DNA of 64,000 nucleotides, taken from the NCBI GenBank assembly GCA_964447205.1, contig CAYUSB010000005.1:62001-126000 (forward strand), given 5' to 3'. Shown in pieces: positions 54,201 through 62,380 of the stretch (positions are counted from its first letter, which is position 1; every line of letters begins with the position of its first letter). The notes beneath the pieces were generated by a model. The model had not been told where the DNA came from, did no database searches, and worked only from the letters and a program-made list of their open reading frames with translations. The DNA is from JAEUKH01 sp964447205 (GTDB lineage Bacteria; Myxococcota_A; Polyangia; Polyangiales; Ga0077539). Both the position numbers and the translations under genes were made by a program.

Positions 54201-55261
54201 ACCTCGACATCGTCGGGCAGGTCGACCTCGTCCGAGAGCTCGACCTCCGCGGAGATGTCGAGGGCGTCGACCTCCTCCGCGGGACCAGGGACCTCGGGCG
54301 GCCGGGCCATGGGGGGCAGGGTGTGGGCCTGATGCAGGGACCGCAGCCAGGTGCCCAGGTCGTTGCTGCCTACGCGGCGCTGGGCCATGTAGAGAATGGC
54401 CGTAAGCTCCTCGTAGATATGCGCCGCCGAGGGGAACCGGGCCGCGGGGTCGCGGTGCATGGCCCGGGCGATGACGGCCGCCAACTCCGGCGACGTCTCG
54501 GGCCGCAGGTCCCGCACCGGGATCACCTCCCCCCGCAGGACCCGGGCCGTCACCTCGGCCGGGTCGTCGGCGAAGGCCCCGTCGCGCACGAAGGGATTCT
54601 GTCCCGTCACGGCCGCGTACAGGGTGAGCCCAACCCCGTACAGATCGCTCCGAATGTCCTGGGGGCCCCCCTCCAAGACCTCCGGGGCCGCCCACTGGGG
54701 CCGGGGCCGCAGGATGCCCTCTCGCTCCAGGATCGCCCGGGCCGCGGCGATGCCGAAGTGCCCGACCTTGACCTCGCCCTCGTTGCTCACCAGCACGCTC
54801 CGGGGGCTGACCCCTCGGTGCAAGACCCCGAGGAGCTGACCGTGGGCGTCCTTCCGACGGTGGGCGTAGTCGAGGCCTCGGGTCACCCCGCTCCCGACCA
54901 GCACGCAGAGATCGAGGGGGATCGGCAGGCCCCGACGCTGCGACCTGCCGATGAGCTCGTCGAGGCTGTGGCCCGTGATGTGCTCCTGGGCGACGAAGTA
55001 CGTCTCCTCCTCGCGCCCGAGGTCAAAGACCTGCAAGACGTGGGCGTGGGAGAGGCTCACAGCCATCCGGGCCTCGCGCAGATAGGCGTCGACGAAGGGC
55101 TGGTTCTGCGCGAGGGCGGGGAGCATCCGCTTGACCACCACGAGCTTCTCGAAGCCCTCCACCCCGTAGCTCTTGGCCCGATAGACCTCGGCCATGCCCC
55201 CGAGGGCGATGCGATCGAGGAGCTGGTAACGACCGAAGAGAAGGGCCGGGGCGGGGGTCAC
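51209..55261 (-). CDS. Pseudokinase / cyclase-like / AAA-ATPase / TPR signalling protein
   Basis: 1350 residues from the GTG at 55261. Residues ~10-270 are a kinase fold with P-loop ALGGMAEVYRA and the VVVK lysine (Lys44), but the catalytic residues are lost: HRD is HRG (148-150), the loop Asn is Ser155, and DFG is HFG (168-170). An acidic Ser/Glu/Asp-rich linker follows (about 320-410). Next is a stretch like a degenerate class III nucleotidyl cyclase (LVCGFGAPHTDADDAGRAASLALSLRERLG). A STAND/AAA ATPase follows with Walker A LRGDEGIGKTRFL and Walker B GVLALDRGEH. The last ~500 residues are TPR-like. It probably works as an ATP-switch scaffold or sensor rather than as a kinase. Cytosolic; no membrane helix. 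Confidence 0.88.
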   Translation of the reverse strand: MTPAPALLFGRYQLLDRIALGGMAEVYRAKSYGVEGFEKLVVVKRMLPALAQNQPFVDAYLREARMAVSLSHAHVLQVFDLGREEETYFVAQEHITGHSLDELIGRSQRRGLPIPLDLCVLVGSGVTRGLDYAHRRKDAHGQLLGVLHRGVSPRSVLVSNEGEVKVGHFGIAAARAILEREGILRPRPQWAAPEVLEGGPQDIRSDLYGVGLTLYAAVTGQNPFVRDGAFADDPAEVTARVLRGEVIPVRDLRPETSPELAAVIARAMHRDPAARFPSAAHIYEELTAILYMAQRRVGSNDLGTWLRSLHQAHTLPPMARPPEVPGPAEEVDALDISAEVELSDEVDLPDDVEVSQEVELAAEVMLSEALDVSDDLEASEAGEASEAVEFSDEVSFAEEAEDPEAVEASGGVDPSAAFAERRDLVVLVVTGSDPKAEAALDASTEVVVGRGAILLDRRPRALVCGFGAPHTDADDAGRAASLALSLRERLGPRAGAALGWIAVTLDPEGVPDRDAEFEGAVEALLEAATAAAAEEAAWVSGPLAAELGEAFVVEAPSPLGRVLSGAREPVRHKVAGRKEPFSAFAEQLSKVATQGARLVTLRGDEGIGKTRFLAEVAYRLRRMNHPVSWFGVACTPTTRETPYGGLGLLLRTLLHIEEGDPEAVVRAKARKVRELGLSPDEMLALGAVLGVVSTSVDLGDSARRTLRASLEKIVGRLAGDKVGVLALDRGEHLDDATEALFDDLARATDVARVLLVVSAETGRRFVWEERPRHTEIVLDPLAPDELRQLVAIRLGASEVAPGLVEALWARSGGVPRVAEALLRQGVHDGVVRVEGDEVRADVALLPAGIPWAVRAGILGRLGRLPGPVRRLAQAAAAVGTRFAVEQVAGLAGVDDETARRGLDALVVQGIIARGTDGPSGGYRFAPPLRAQVIEEALVPEVRRSLRARVAAVSEARLGARVDAFADTLAEHLLEAGERGRALEFLERAAQRQAAAHAFDAAVATLTRAIEVAEDDRDEAPGATLGRYVLLGAVSLDAREVDPALAVLRRGASLAATLDDRPALGRILLGVGRLLARRSAGAEAIKVLERAGFLFDRVGPRTLKAVAQVAVGGVYADRGEYGRAMRALSAVARDLTEAEPAERARWQLTLARCRAAGAEVDQAVEALDAAGRLLGTDGAAGALGVEAARTRAEVLLAVGELGAATEAAEGALVRARVDDKTGLAASALLAAAAAWRGGRAPEAAAWLREGYDAAAARGIVRYTARCAAWLAFLARSREALDAAQTTVDAEGYTGDGLEARFLGGVMALEGGEVERARRALREVKMKAGATDNRVLAEACEQSLRGGGRASG

Positions 55262-55372
55262 GTCGTCGTCTCGTAGGCAGGCGCTTGCGAAGGGAGCCCG
55301 GTCAGCATACAGCCCCCGGCGCACGACTGTCACCGCGCTTGCGCGGCCCCGACGCACCCACCGCCCCACCCA

Positions 55373-56632
55373 ATGCCGCCACCCTCCCCTCCCCCTCGCT
55401 GGATGCTCGTGGCCGCGGCCGCCACCCTCGCGGCCACGGCCACCTACGGCGTCTGGATCGTACGCCACGGCGCCGACCGGCCCGGCCCCGCCCTCGGGCG
55501 CTGCGCGGTCAGCAGCACCCACGCCATCAGCGTCGACCCCGAGGCCCTCGGCCTGCAGGTGGTGGCCCGGGGCGACGCGGCCTGGGTCCTCCTGTCCCAG
55601 GGCGCTCCGGCGGGGGCCGGGGCCCGGGTTCAGGTCGTGCACATGCCGGGTCGGGGACCGGCCACGCGCACCGACCCCGTCGACGTGGCCGGAGACCCCC
55701 GGGGCGACCTTCCCGCCGACCTCGTCCTCACCCCCGAAGGCCCTACCCTGGTCTTCGCCGACGCCGCCCGGGTGGCCTCGGTAGGCCCCCTCGTCCCCGG
55801 CCGCCCCGCCCCCGGGCCCACAGAGCTCCACCGCCCTCCGTCCCCGCCCCTCGGGCTCACCGCCGCCCTCTCTCCCTCGGGCCGCCTCGAGCTCCACCTG
55901 CGTCGCGGGGCCTCCATCGAGCGCCTCGACCCCGACAGGGCCCACGCCCCCACCCCCCTCCTCGGCCCCTCGGTCCCGGCCGAGGCCCCTCTGCAGCGGT
56001 ACACCCTCGCGGCCCTCCCCCTCGGCCGCGACGGCGTCCCCGGCCCCGCCTGGGGGACCACCCTCTCCGAGGCTCCCCCCGAGGCCCCGGGGTGCCTCCC
56101 GGGGGCCTTCGCGGCCCTCTCCGACACCGAGCACCGCCCCGTGGCCCTCCCCGGGGCCGGGACGCCCCTGGCCAACGCCCGGAGCCTCCTGGACCCCTCC
56201 ACGGCCCGCTGCGGCGACCGCGTCCTGTCCGCCGCCTGGCGCGGGAGCGTCGTGGCCGCCACCCTGCGCCGGGCCTCGGGACAGACCCTGGCTGTCCAGG
56301 TCGACCTCGCCACAGGGACCGCGACCGACCTGCCCCTCGACCCTCACCCCGCCGTCTCCGTAACCCACCCCGCCGTGTCCGTCGGCGACCGGGGTACCCT
56401 GGCCCTGTGGGTCGACCCGGTGCCCCAGGGACCCAGGATCCGGTCGCGGATGTTCCGCCCTGATGGAGCTCCATGGGGGCCCGCGGAGACCCTGGGCGAG
56501 GTCATGACCGCCCCCTCCGCCCGCGATCCCCGACGGCCGATGCCCCTGGCCTACGCTGGATCGGGCCGCTGGGTCGCGGTATTCTCCTCAGCCCGAGGCC
56601 CGCGCCTGGCCCGCATCCATTGCGGCGAGTGA
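55373..56632 (+). CDS. Membrane-anchored hypothetical protein
   Basis: 419 residues. A single N-terminal transmembrane helix (WMLVAAAATLAATATYGVWIV) anchors a periplasmic part made of short repeated beta segments (DAAWVLLSQGAPAGAGARVQVV, PTLVFADAARVAS, GRWVAVFSSARGPRLARIHC), perhaps a propeller. No catalytic motif. It is divergent from the pseudokinase gene across 111 bases, which must hold both promoters. Function unknown. Confidence 0.75.
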   Translation: MPPPSPPPRWMLVAAAATLAATATYGVWIVRHGADRPGPALGRCAVSSTHAISVDPEALGLQVVARGDAAWVLLSQGAPAGAGARVQVVHMPGRGPATRTDPVDVAGDPRGDLPADLVLTPEGPTLVFADAARVASVGPLVPGRPAPGPTELHRPPSPPLGLTAALSPSGRLELHLRRGASIERLDPDRAHAPTPLLGPSVPAEAPLQRYTLAALPLGRDGVPGPAWGTTLSEAPPEAPGCLPGAFAALSDTEHRPVALPGAGTPLANARSLLDPSTARCGDRVLSAAWRGSVVAATLRRASGQTLAVQVDLATGTATDLPLDPHPAVSVTHPAVSVGDRGTLALWVDPVPQGPRIRSRMFRPDGAPWGPAETLGEVMTAPSARDPRRPMPLAYAGSGRWVAVFSSARGPRLARIHCGE

Positions 56633-56788
56633 GTCGAATTGTCACCCCGTTGTACCTGATTCCGCACTTCAGGACTTATCCTGGCTGCATCGAGTCCGCG
56701 ACAGTGTCAGACTCAGGAGGCCCGGATGGTGCGCCGTGTGCAATCTGGCCATACAGTACCCCGGTGCCCGCGCCCGCGGAGGTAGTCT

Positions 56789-57262
56789 ATGAAGCGCCTG
56801 CTTATCGTCGAAGACGAGGCCAACGAGCGGTTCACCCTCGCCCGCCTCTTGGAGTTTGCCGGCTATGAGGTGCACACCCTGCCTGACGCAGGGGAGGCCC
56901 TTCAAAAGCTGCACGAAGGCACTTGGCACGCCCTCATCACCGACGTGATGATGCCCGGCCACGACGGCTTGAGCCTCGCGCGGGAGGTGTCTCTGCACCT
57001 GCCCAACCTGCCCATCGTCCTGACCAGCGCGTTTCACCTTGGCCCCAACCAGCTTGACCGGTTGGGCATTTCGCTCCTGCACTTCCTCGACAAGCCCCTC
57101 GACCTCGACACCCTCCTCGGCATCCTCGCCCACCCCGACCAGGTCCAGTACCCCCGCCGGAGCCAGGTCCCGTCCCTCAACCTCCCGTGCCTTCAAGGCC
57201 AGGAGGGCGGGGCCCCTGACGACTTCGCCTCCCACTTCGGGGTCGTCCGCGAGGCCTCGTAG
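56789..57262 (+). CDS. Response regulator receiver-domain protein
   Basis: 157 residues. The receiver domain begins MKRLLIVEDEANERFTL (acidic pair EDE), the phosphoacceptor Asp is in ALITDVMMPGHDGL, the Ser/Thr switch is in PIVLTSAFH and the conserved Lys is in FLDKPLDLDTLL. There is no DNA-binding domain; the last ~30 residues are a Pro/Gln-rich tail. GGAGGTAGTCT precedes the ATG. It could act by protein-protein contact, as do many single-domain regulators in myxobacteria. No histidine kinase is next to it. Confidence 0.93.
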   Translation: MKRLLIVEDEANERFTLARLLEFAGYEVHTLPDAGEALQKLHEGTWHALITDVMMPGHDGLSLAREVSLHLPNLPIVLTSAFHLGPNQLDRLGISLLHFLDKPLDLDTLLGILAHPDQVQYPRRSQVPSLNLPCLQGQEGGAPDDFASHFGVVREAS

Positions 57263-57669
57263 CGCGCCGTCCGTTTGACCGATCGCGAGCCGACCTGTCG
57301 GCCGCGGCCCTCCTGCCCCTGTGGTTCCTTTTCCTCGGCGGTCGCTTCACCCCCGGGGCCGTCCCGGCCTCGGCGGCCACCCACGCCCTCACCGTCGGGG
57401 CCCTGGGCACGATCACCCTGGGCATGATGGCCCGGGTCTCCCTCGGTCACACGGGGCGAGGCCTCCAGGCCTCCCCCACGGCCACGGCGGCCTTTGGGAT
57501 GGTGACCCTCGGGGCCCTCGTGCGGGTGGGGATGGGGCTGATCGGAGGCCCCGGGTACCGCACCGGGGTGATCGTGGCGGGCACGGCGTGGAGCGTGGCC
57601 TTCGCCCTGTTTGTGCTGGGGCACGCGGCCATGTCGTGGGCCCCGCGGGTGGACGGAAAGCCGGGCTGA
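57220..57669 (+). pseudogene. Remnant of an NnrS-family membrane protein (C-terminal part only)
   Basis: This frame is open from 57220 without a good start codon; the first ATG (57424) lies inside the conserved part. The readable part has four hydrophobic segments and the segment LTVGALGTITLGMMARVSLGHTGR, which resembles the C-terminal third of NnrS proteins (haem- and copper-linked membrane proteins of nitrosative stress, usually ~380-400 residues). The upstream two thirds are absent; instead the frame starts inside the 3' end of the response regulator gene. It could be a decayed gene cut by a deletion, or less likely a short separate membrane protein starting at 57424. Confidence 0.5.
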
Positions 57670-57687
57670 TCCCGTCGCGCGAAGCGG

Positions 57688-59754
57688 TCAGCCGGGGGTG
57701 ATGAGGGCGAGGTCGAGCCCCCCGGGGTACATGTACGAGGTGTACTGGGCGATCCCGTAGACCTTGATCCCGAAGCGGGGGCCCTCGCTGCGGATGCGGT
57801 GGGCCCCGGCCGCGATGGGCAGGGTGTACACGGCGTAGCCCGAGATGAGCTCCATCGAGCCGCGGACGGGCTGGTCGTCCATCGTGAGGGCGGCCCCGAT
57901 GGGGGCCACGATGTTGATGAAGCTGCTCTGGAAGGTCGAGGGCACGAGGAAGTCGTAGCTTGTACGAAACTGCTGGGTCGGGACCTCGAACACCATGGCC
58001 GGATCGCCCGCCCCCATCACCCCGACCATGGCGGGTCCCTGGCCGATCATGTACTGGGCCACGAGGAAGGCCCCTGTCCCGGTGATGCGGACGTGCTGTT
58101 GGGTGCTGAGCTCAAGCACCTGACCGGCGTTGAGGGTGGACGGGGCCCGCACCGAGGCGGGCTCGAAGGTGATCACGTTGCCGTCGCGCTGCGACACGAT
58201 CCGCAGAATGGCGGGGGTGTTGAGCCCCCGGTCGCGCAGGGCCGAGACGAACGTGTCGCGGCCCCAGGTGGCGGTGGGCAGGAGCTGCTCCTCCAGGTGG
58301 TCGCAGGCCGCGCGGTCGAAGGGGACGTTGGTGCAGTCGTGCCCGACGAAGACGGCCACGGGGGCGCTGGCCTCGACGGTGGTGCCCGACAGGTCGCCCG
58401 CCCCGGCCCCGACGAGCTGGACCACGTCGCCGGCCTGGACGGTGAAGGTCCCTGTGGCCCCGCGGGCGATGGCCGGAACCCCGTTGCCCGCGGCCACGGC
58501 GGCGGTGGGGCGTACGGTCACCGTGGTCGCCCCGGGGGCCACACCCACGATGGCGACGAACCCGCCCGCGGTGACCATGGTGTTGGGCTGCCAGTTGGGC
58601 CAGGTGCTGACCGTGTACTGGCCCGTCAGCACGCCCCGAGGGAGCAGGAGCGAGGCGTCGTTGGTGAAGGAGAAGTATCCCCCCGTGCGGCTGAAGCTCA
58701 GGGGGTTGAACTGGTACGCCGCGATGGGCCCGTCGGCCACCACGCGGTAGGCCCCGCCCCGACGCAGGGCCGACACCGCGGGGGTGTGCCCGGGGCATCC
58801 GCCGGTCTCGTCGCCGCGGCACCCCATGGCGAGGGGGTTGAACTGCACGAGCTCATTGACCCACGGGAGGGTCACGGTCTCGATGGCCCGGGGGCCGAGG
58901 TCGATCACCCGGGGCTGGGTGAGCCCTCCGCCCGTCACCGTGGCCCGCACGGCGTACGACTGCGGGTTGGCCAGGACCACCGCGAACTGAAACTGGGGGT
59001 CGAGCTGGCTGTTGGCCGTGATGGTCGGCCAGAACTCGCACCCCAGGTACGACCGCCCCTCCCCGGCGGCCCCGCAGCGATCGGCGCAGGCCCCCGCGGC
59101 GCAGGCCCTTCCGGCCCCGGGGTCGCACACGGCCCCGTCGATCCAGCGGGATCCGTCCACGTCGCAGGCCTGGGTCTGCTGCGGCCGTGCGGGGTCGCAG
59201 CGCCGGGCCCCGGGGGTGCACGCGGCCGAGACGGCCATGCAGGCCCCCGCTTCGCAGCGTTGCCCTGCCGGACAGGGAGCGGCCACGTAGGTTGCTCCGC
59301 TCGGGTCGCAGACCTCGCGGGCCCCGCTGCCGCTGCAACGGGCGGCCCCCGGGGTGCAGACCGAGGCCACGCACGACCCCTCGCGGCACTGGCCGCCTTC
59401 GAGGCAGTCGGCGGAGTTTACGCAGTCGACGCAGGCCCCGCGGGCCGTGTCGCACACCTGACCGGGGCACTGCCGCGAGGAGGTGCAGGCCGTCGGGGCC
59501 ACGCAGCGTTGGGCCACGCACTCCTGGGTGCGGTCGGGGCACTCGGCCCGGGTGCGGCAGCCCATCGGGGGGGCGTCCATGGCCGGGCCCGTGTCGGCCC
59601 CAGGGCCCGTGTCGGTCGCAGGGCCCGTGTCGGTCGCAGGGGTGACGTCCTCGGGGGTGCCCGCGTCCGATCGCCCTCCGCTGCCTGTCGAGGCTCGTGG
59701 GCTGCATCCCAGGGAGACCACCAGCCCCACCAGCGCCATCGTCGTACGAAGCAT
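57688..59754 (-). CDS. Cys-rich lipoprotein with IgGFc-binding-like domain
   Basis: 688 residues from the ATG at 59754 (MLRTTMALVGLVVSLGC, lipobox SLGC). After a DTGPATDTGPGADTG linker come Cys-rich modules (CRTRAECPDRTQECV, CVDCVNSADCLEGGQC, PCPAGQRCEAGAC). From about residue 240 onward the sequence resembles the IgGFc-binding protein N-terminal domain of bacterial and animal proteins (GCEFWPTITANSQLD, TNDASLLLPRGVLTGQYTVST, VQAGDVVQLVGAGAGDLSGTTV, LEEQLLPTATWGRDTFVSAL, PIAAGAHRIRSEGPRFGIKVYGI). Probably a large adhesive or matrix protein on the cell surface. Confidence 0.83.
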   Translation of the reverse strand: MLRTTMALVGLVVSLGCSPRASTGSGGRSDAGTPEDVTPATDTGPATDTGPGADTGPAMDAPPMGCRTRAECPDRTQECVAQRCVAPTACTSSRQCPGQVCDTARGACVDCVNSADCLEGGQCREGSCVASVCTPGAARCSGSGAREVCDPSGATYVAAPCPAGQRCEAGACMAVSAACTPGARRCDPARPQQTQACDVDGSRWIDGAVCDPGAGRACAAGACADRCGAAGEGRSYLGCEFWPTITANSQLDPQFQFAVVLANPQSYAVRATVTGGGLTQPRVIDLGPRAIETVTLPWVNELVQFNPLAMGCRGDETGGCPGHTPAVSALRRGGAYRVVADGPIAAYQFNPLSFSRTGGYFSFTNDASLLLPRGVLTGQYTVSTWPNWQPNTMVTAGGFVAIVGVAPGATTVTVRPTAAVAAGNGVPAIARGATGTFTVQAGDVVQLVGAGAGDLSGTTVEASAPVAVFVGHDCTNVPFDRAACDHLEEQLLPTATWGRDTFVSALRDRGLNTPAILRIVSQRDGNVITFEPASVRAPSTLNAGQVLELSTQQHVRITGTGAFLVAQYMIGQGPAMVGVMGAGDPAMVFEVPTQQFRTSYDFLVPSTFQSSFINIVAPIGAALTMDDQPVRGSMELISGYAVYTLPIAAGAHRIRSEGPRFGIKVYGIAQYTSYMYPGGLDLALITPG

Positions 59755-59815
59755 CACACGTCCTCCTCGGCGGGGCCGTGGTACTGCATCGCTCCCGGCG
59801 CGGCAACTCGCGGCT

Positions 59816-60601
59816 TCAGCCTCCGCGGCGGCGCAGGAGGCGGGACACCCGTCCCGTGAGGGCTCTCCAGGCCGCGGGGTGGTGCTCGCTGACCACGCGG
59901 CGATCCCAGGCGCTGACGGCCACGTGGCAGGCCTCGACCTTGCCCGCGCTGGCCTCGCCCTCGTACCGATACCGCCTGAGCCACAGGGGGAACCACACCA
60001 GGCGGGCCGCCTCCACCCGGACGGTCCCTCCGGCCACGAGGGACCCGAGGCCCGGGACCCTCCCGAGGACCCCGCCGCCCCGCACCCGCCGCCCGGCCTC
60101 GGCCATGGCCACGTCCTGGGCGACATCGGGGGCGATCCGTTCGGCGTCGTCGGGCACGAATTCCGCTATGGGGTGCAGGGCCTCGACGGGGATCACGGCG
60201 GCCCCGGCGGGGTCGAAGGAGAGGTCGGAGCGCCCCCCGACCAGGACCACCTCCTCGCGGACCTTGGGGCTCCCCGAGGCTCCGCGCTGCGAGGCCACCG
60301 AGGAGGCGTAGCGCCCGAAGGCCGTCCCACCGTCGCGGGCCTCGTCGGCGGCGGGCTCCACCCGCACCGTCACCCTCCACACCGGAACCCACACCAACAC
60401 GGCCGGCTCGATGTCGGCTCGGTGGCTGTCCACAGGCCGGGCCACCCCCGACTGGATCCGATCGCGGGCGAGGGAGGCTCCCTCCTCGGGGCCTACCACG
60501 GCGGGGAGAAAACTCGCCTCCTCGGGGCGCACGGACACCGTCTGGGCGGCGGCGCCCACGAGGGGTCCGAAGCGCAGACGACCGGCGCCGAAGGGATTCA
60601 T
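59816..60601 (-). CDS. Hypothetical protein downstream of the M14 carboxypeptidase
   Basis: 261 residues from the ATG at 60601, whose start overlaps the stop of the carboxypeptidase gene (ATGA). No signal peptide. Two similar segments, VLVWVPVWRVTVRVEP and ARLVWFPLWLRRYRYEGE, resemble the 'PVW..RY.Y.G' elements of proteins that read or bind a modified surface. The rest is mixed. I do not recognise the family. Translational coupling suggests that it works with the carboxypeptidase. Confidence 0.7.
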   Translation of the reverse strand: MNPFGAGRLRFGPLVGAAAQTVSVRPEEASFLPAVVGPEEGASLARDRIQSGVARPVDSHRADIEPAVLVWVPVWRVTVRVEPAADEARDGGTAFGRYASSVASQRGASGSPKVREEVVLVGGRSDLSFDPAGAAVIPVEALHPIAEFVPDDAERIAPDVAQDVAMAEAGRRVRGGGVLGRVPGLGSLVAGGTVRVEAARLVWFPLWLRRYRYEGEASAGKVEACHVAVSAWDRRVVSEHHPAAWRALTGRVSRLLRRRGG

Positions 60602-62352
60602 GATGCGGCCCCTCCCCCGACGCGTAGGAGGACGGCCACGGTCCCGATCCGGGGCCCCACGACCCGGACCGTGACGTACCCGTCGCCCTTCACGAGGGCC
60701 TCGGCCTGGGCCCGGCTCACGCTCCCGCGGCTGCGCAGGTGGAAGAGGCTCCCGCCCCCCTCGGGGCCCCGGCCCCAGCCCTCCAGATGCCCGAGGGCCC
60801 GGCGCCCCTGAGACAGATCGTTCAGGGAGACCCCGTCGCCCGGGACGACCTCGACGCGGAGGGGTTCGTTCCAGGAGAGGGACCGGGCGGAGGTGAGGAC
60901 GTAGGACGGGAGGTACCCGACGTTTTCGACCTCGATCTGGAGCCGATGGAGCCCGCCTCCGAGGGGGGTCACGGCCACGTCGCTCAGGCGCACCCGCGGG
61001 GCCATTGCGGCCACCCGCAAGAAGGCCGCCGACTGGGCCGCGCACACCGACCCGAGCCGGTCGTACGGGGGGTTCCAGATGCCCACCCGGGGGTCGAGGC
61101 CGCCGATCTCCACGGGGCCGAGCTGCGGATGCACAAACGGGTGCCACGGCCGCACGATGCGCGACGCGTTGTGGGCGTGGTCCCAGCGGGCCAGGGTCAC
61201 GTAGTCCTCGCGCCGAAACCGGCTGTAGTGATCGACGAAGGGCTTCTTGCGGGCGATCCCGAGCTGCTGGAACAGGTCCCAGAGCTCGCACACGTAGGCC
61301 AGGGCCCCGCGCTGGGAGTACCCGAAATCGATGAGGTCGCCGTGCAGGGGGGTCTCGGGTTCGTACAGAAACTCCTCGTAGCCCGAGACGGTGGGATACC
61401 CCGTGCACTGCTCGGCCCACTGGCCCACCTGGCGCCACACCGCGAGGTCGTCCGGGGGCATCTTGGTGTCGGGTTTGTCCCCCATCGGCCGGATGAACAC
61501 CCCCCCGAAGGTGTGCAGGTTGAGCCACGCGAAGATCTCCGGGTGGCCGCAGAAGAAGTCCACCACGGCCCGGCTCTCGGGCTCGCTCGTCGCGTAGCGC
61601 CCGGCCCCGAGCTGCCGATCGTCGGGGGCCCAACTGAAGGGAAAATTGCGGTTGAGGTCGACGTCAAACTCCTGGAGGTAGTGCGGCGTCGGGACCGTGC
61701 GGCCGTCCCAGCCCTCGACCGTACCCTCGGGGTAGATCTTGTAGTACGGCCCCGGGTCTTCGAGGCGCCGGGGCACGAGGAGCCCGGCGTACTCGTCGCA
61801 CTCGACGTACTCCCCGCTGGGGTCTTCCTGGCGCATCACCAGGGCGATGCCGTCGCCGTCGAGGTCGTGGTGCCGCCACCGCGGCATCGGGGCCGTCCCG
61901 CGGGTGTCTCGGGGCGTGCTCCGGACGTACCGCCCCGTGGTGAGGACGGCCTCGGCCCCGTCGGGGGACATCCGCGGCATGACGAAGGCCCGCACCCCGC
62001 GCAGGGTGTCGGTCACCGCGGGGCCCAGGCCGTGCGGGGTGGCGCTCGGGTCGAGGTGGAGCCGCAGGAGGTCTTCGGCGATGGCGAGGGCCACGCTCGA
62101 CCCGGCGTACTCGCCCGCGTGCATGTTGCCGTCGACCCACACCGAGGGGCGCACGAGGTCGGGGTCGGGGCCGATGGTGAGCACCCACAGGGGGCGTCCC
62201 TCCGGGGTGTTTCCGAGGGATTGTAGGCGGCACAGGGCGGGGAAGGCCTCGCACCAGGCCCGCATCTGGGCGGTGAGGTCGTCGTGGCGGAGGTAACGCG
62301 CGCGGAAGCCCTTGGACAGCGCGTCGAGGCGCGCCACATCATCGGCACTCAT
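60598..62352 (-). CDS. M14-family zinc carboxypeptidase
   Basis: 584 residues. The zinc site is visible as GNMHAGEYAGS (HxxE) and the later histidine in WLNLHTFGG. DVDLNRNFPFSW is the usual substrate-carboxylate segment and ALAYVCELWD contains the catalytic Glu. A C-terminal extension (~150 residues) is beta-rich, like the transthyretin-type domains of some family members. There is no signal peptide, unusual for an enzyme of this family next to an outer-membrane protein, so it may be cytosolic. It may remove C-terminal residues of peptides or peptidoglycan stems; the substrate is unknown. It lies 28 bases downstream of the barrel gene. Confidence 0.92.
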   Translation of the reverse strand: MSADDVARLDALSKGFRARYLRHDDLTAQMRAWCEAFPALCRLQSLGNTPEGRPLWVLTIGPDPDLVRPSVWVDGNMHAGEYAGSSVALAIAEDLLRLHLDPSATPHGLGPAVTDTLRGVRAFVMPRMSPDGAEAVLTTGRYVRSTPRDTRGTAPMPRWRHHDLDGDGIALVMRQEDPSGEYVECDEYAGLLVPRRLEDPGPYYKIYPEGTVEGWDGRTVPTPHYLQEFDVDLNRNFPFSWAPDDRQLGAGRYATSEPESRAVVDFFCGHPEIFAWLNLHTFGGVFIRPMGDKPDTKMPPDDLAVWRQVGQWAEQCTGYPTVSGYEEFLYEPETPLHGDLIDFGYSQRGALAYVCELWDLFQQLGIARKKPFVDHYSRFRREDYVTLARWDHAHNASRIVRPWHPFVHPQLGPVEIGGLDPRVGIWNPPYDRLGSVCAAQSAAFLRVAAMAPRVRLSDVAVTPLGGGLHRLQIEVENVGYLPSYVLTSARSLSWNEPLRVEVVPGDGVSLNDLSQGRRALGHLEGWGRGPEGGGSLFHLRSRGSVSRAQAEALVKGDGYVTVRVVGPRIGTVAVLLRVGGGAAS

Positions 62353-62380
62353 GGAGGTGACGGAGCGTAGCGCAGGGCGG

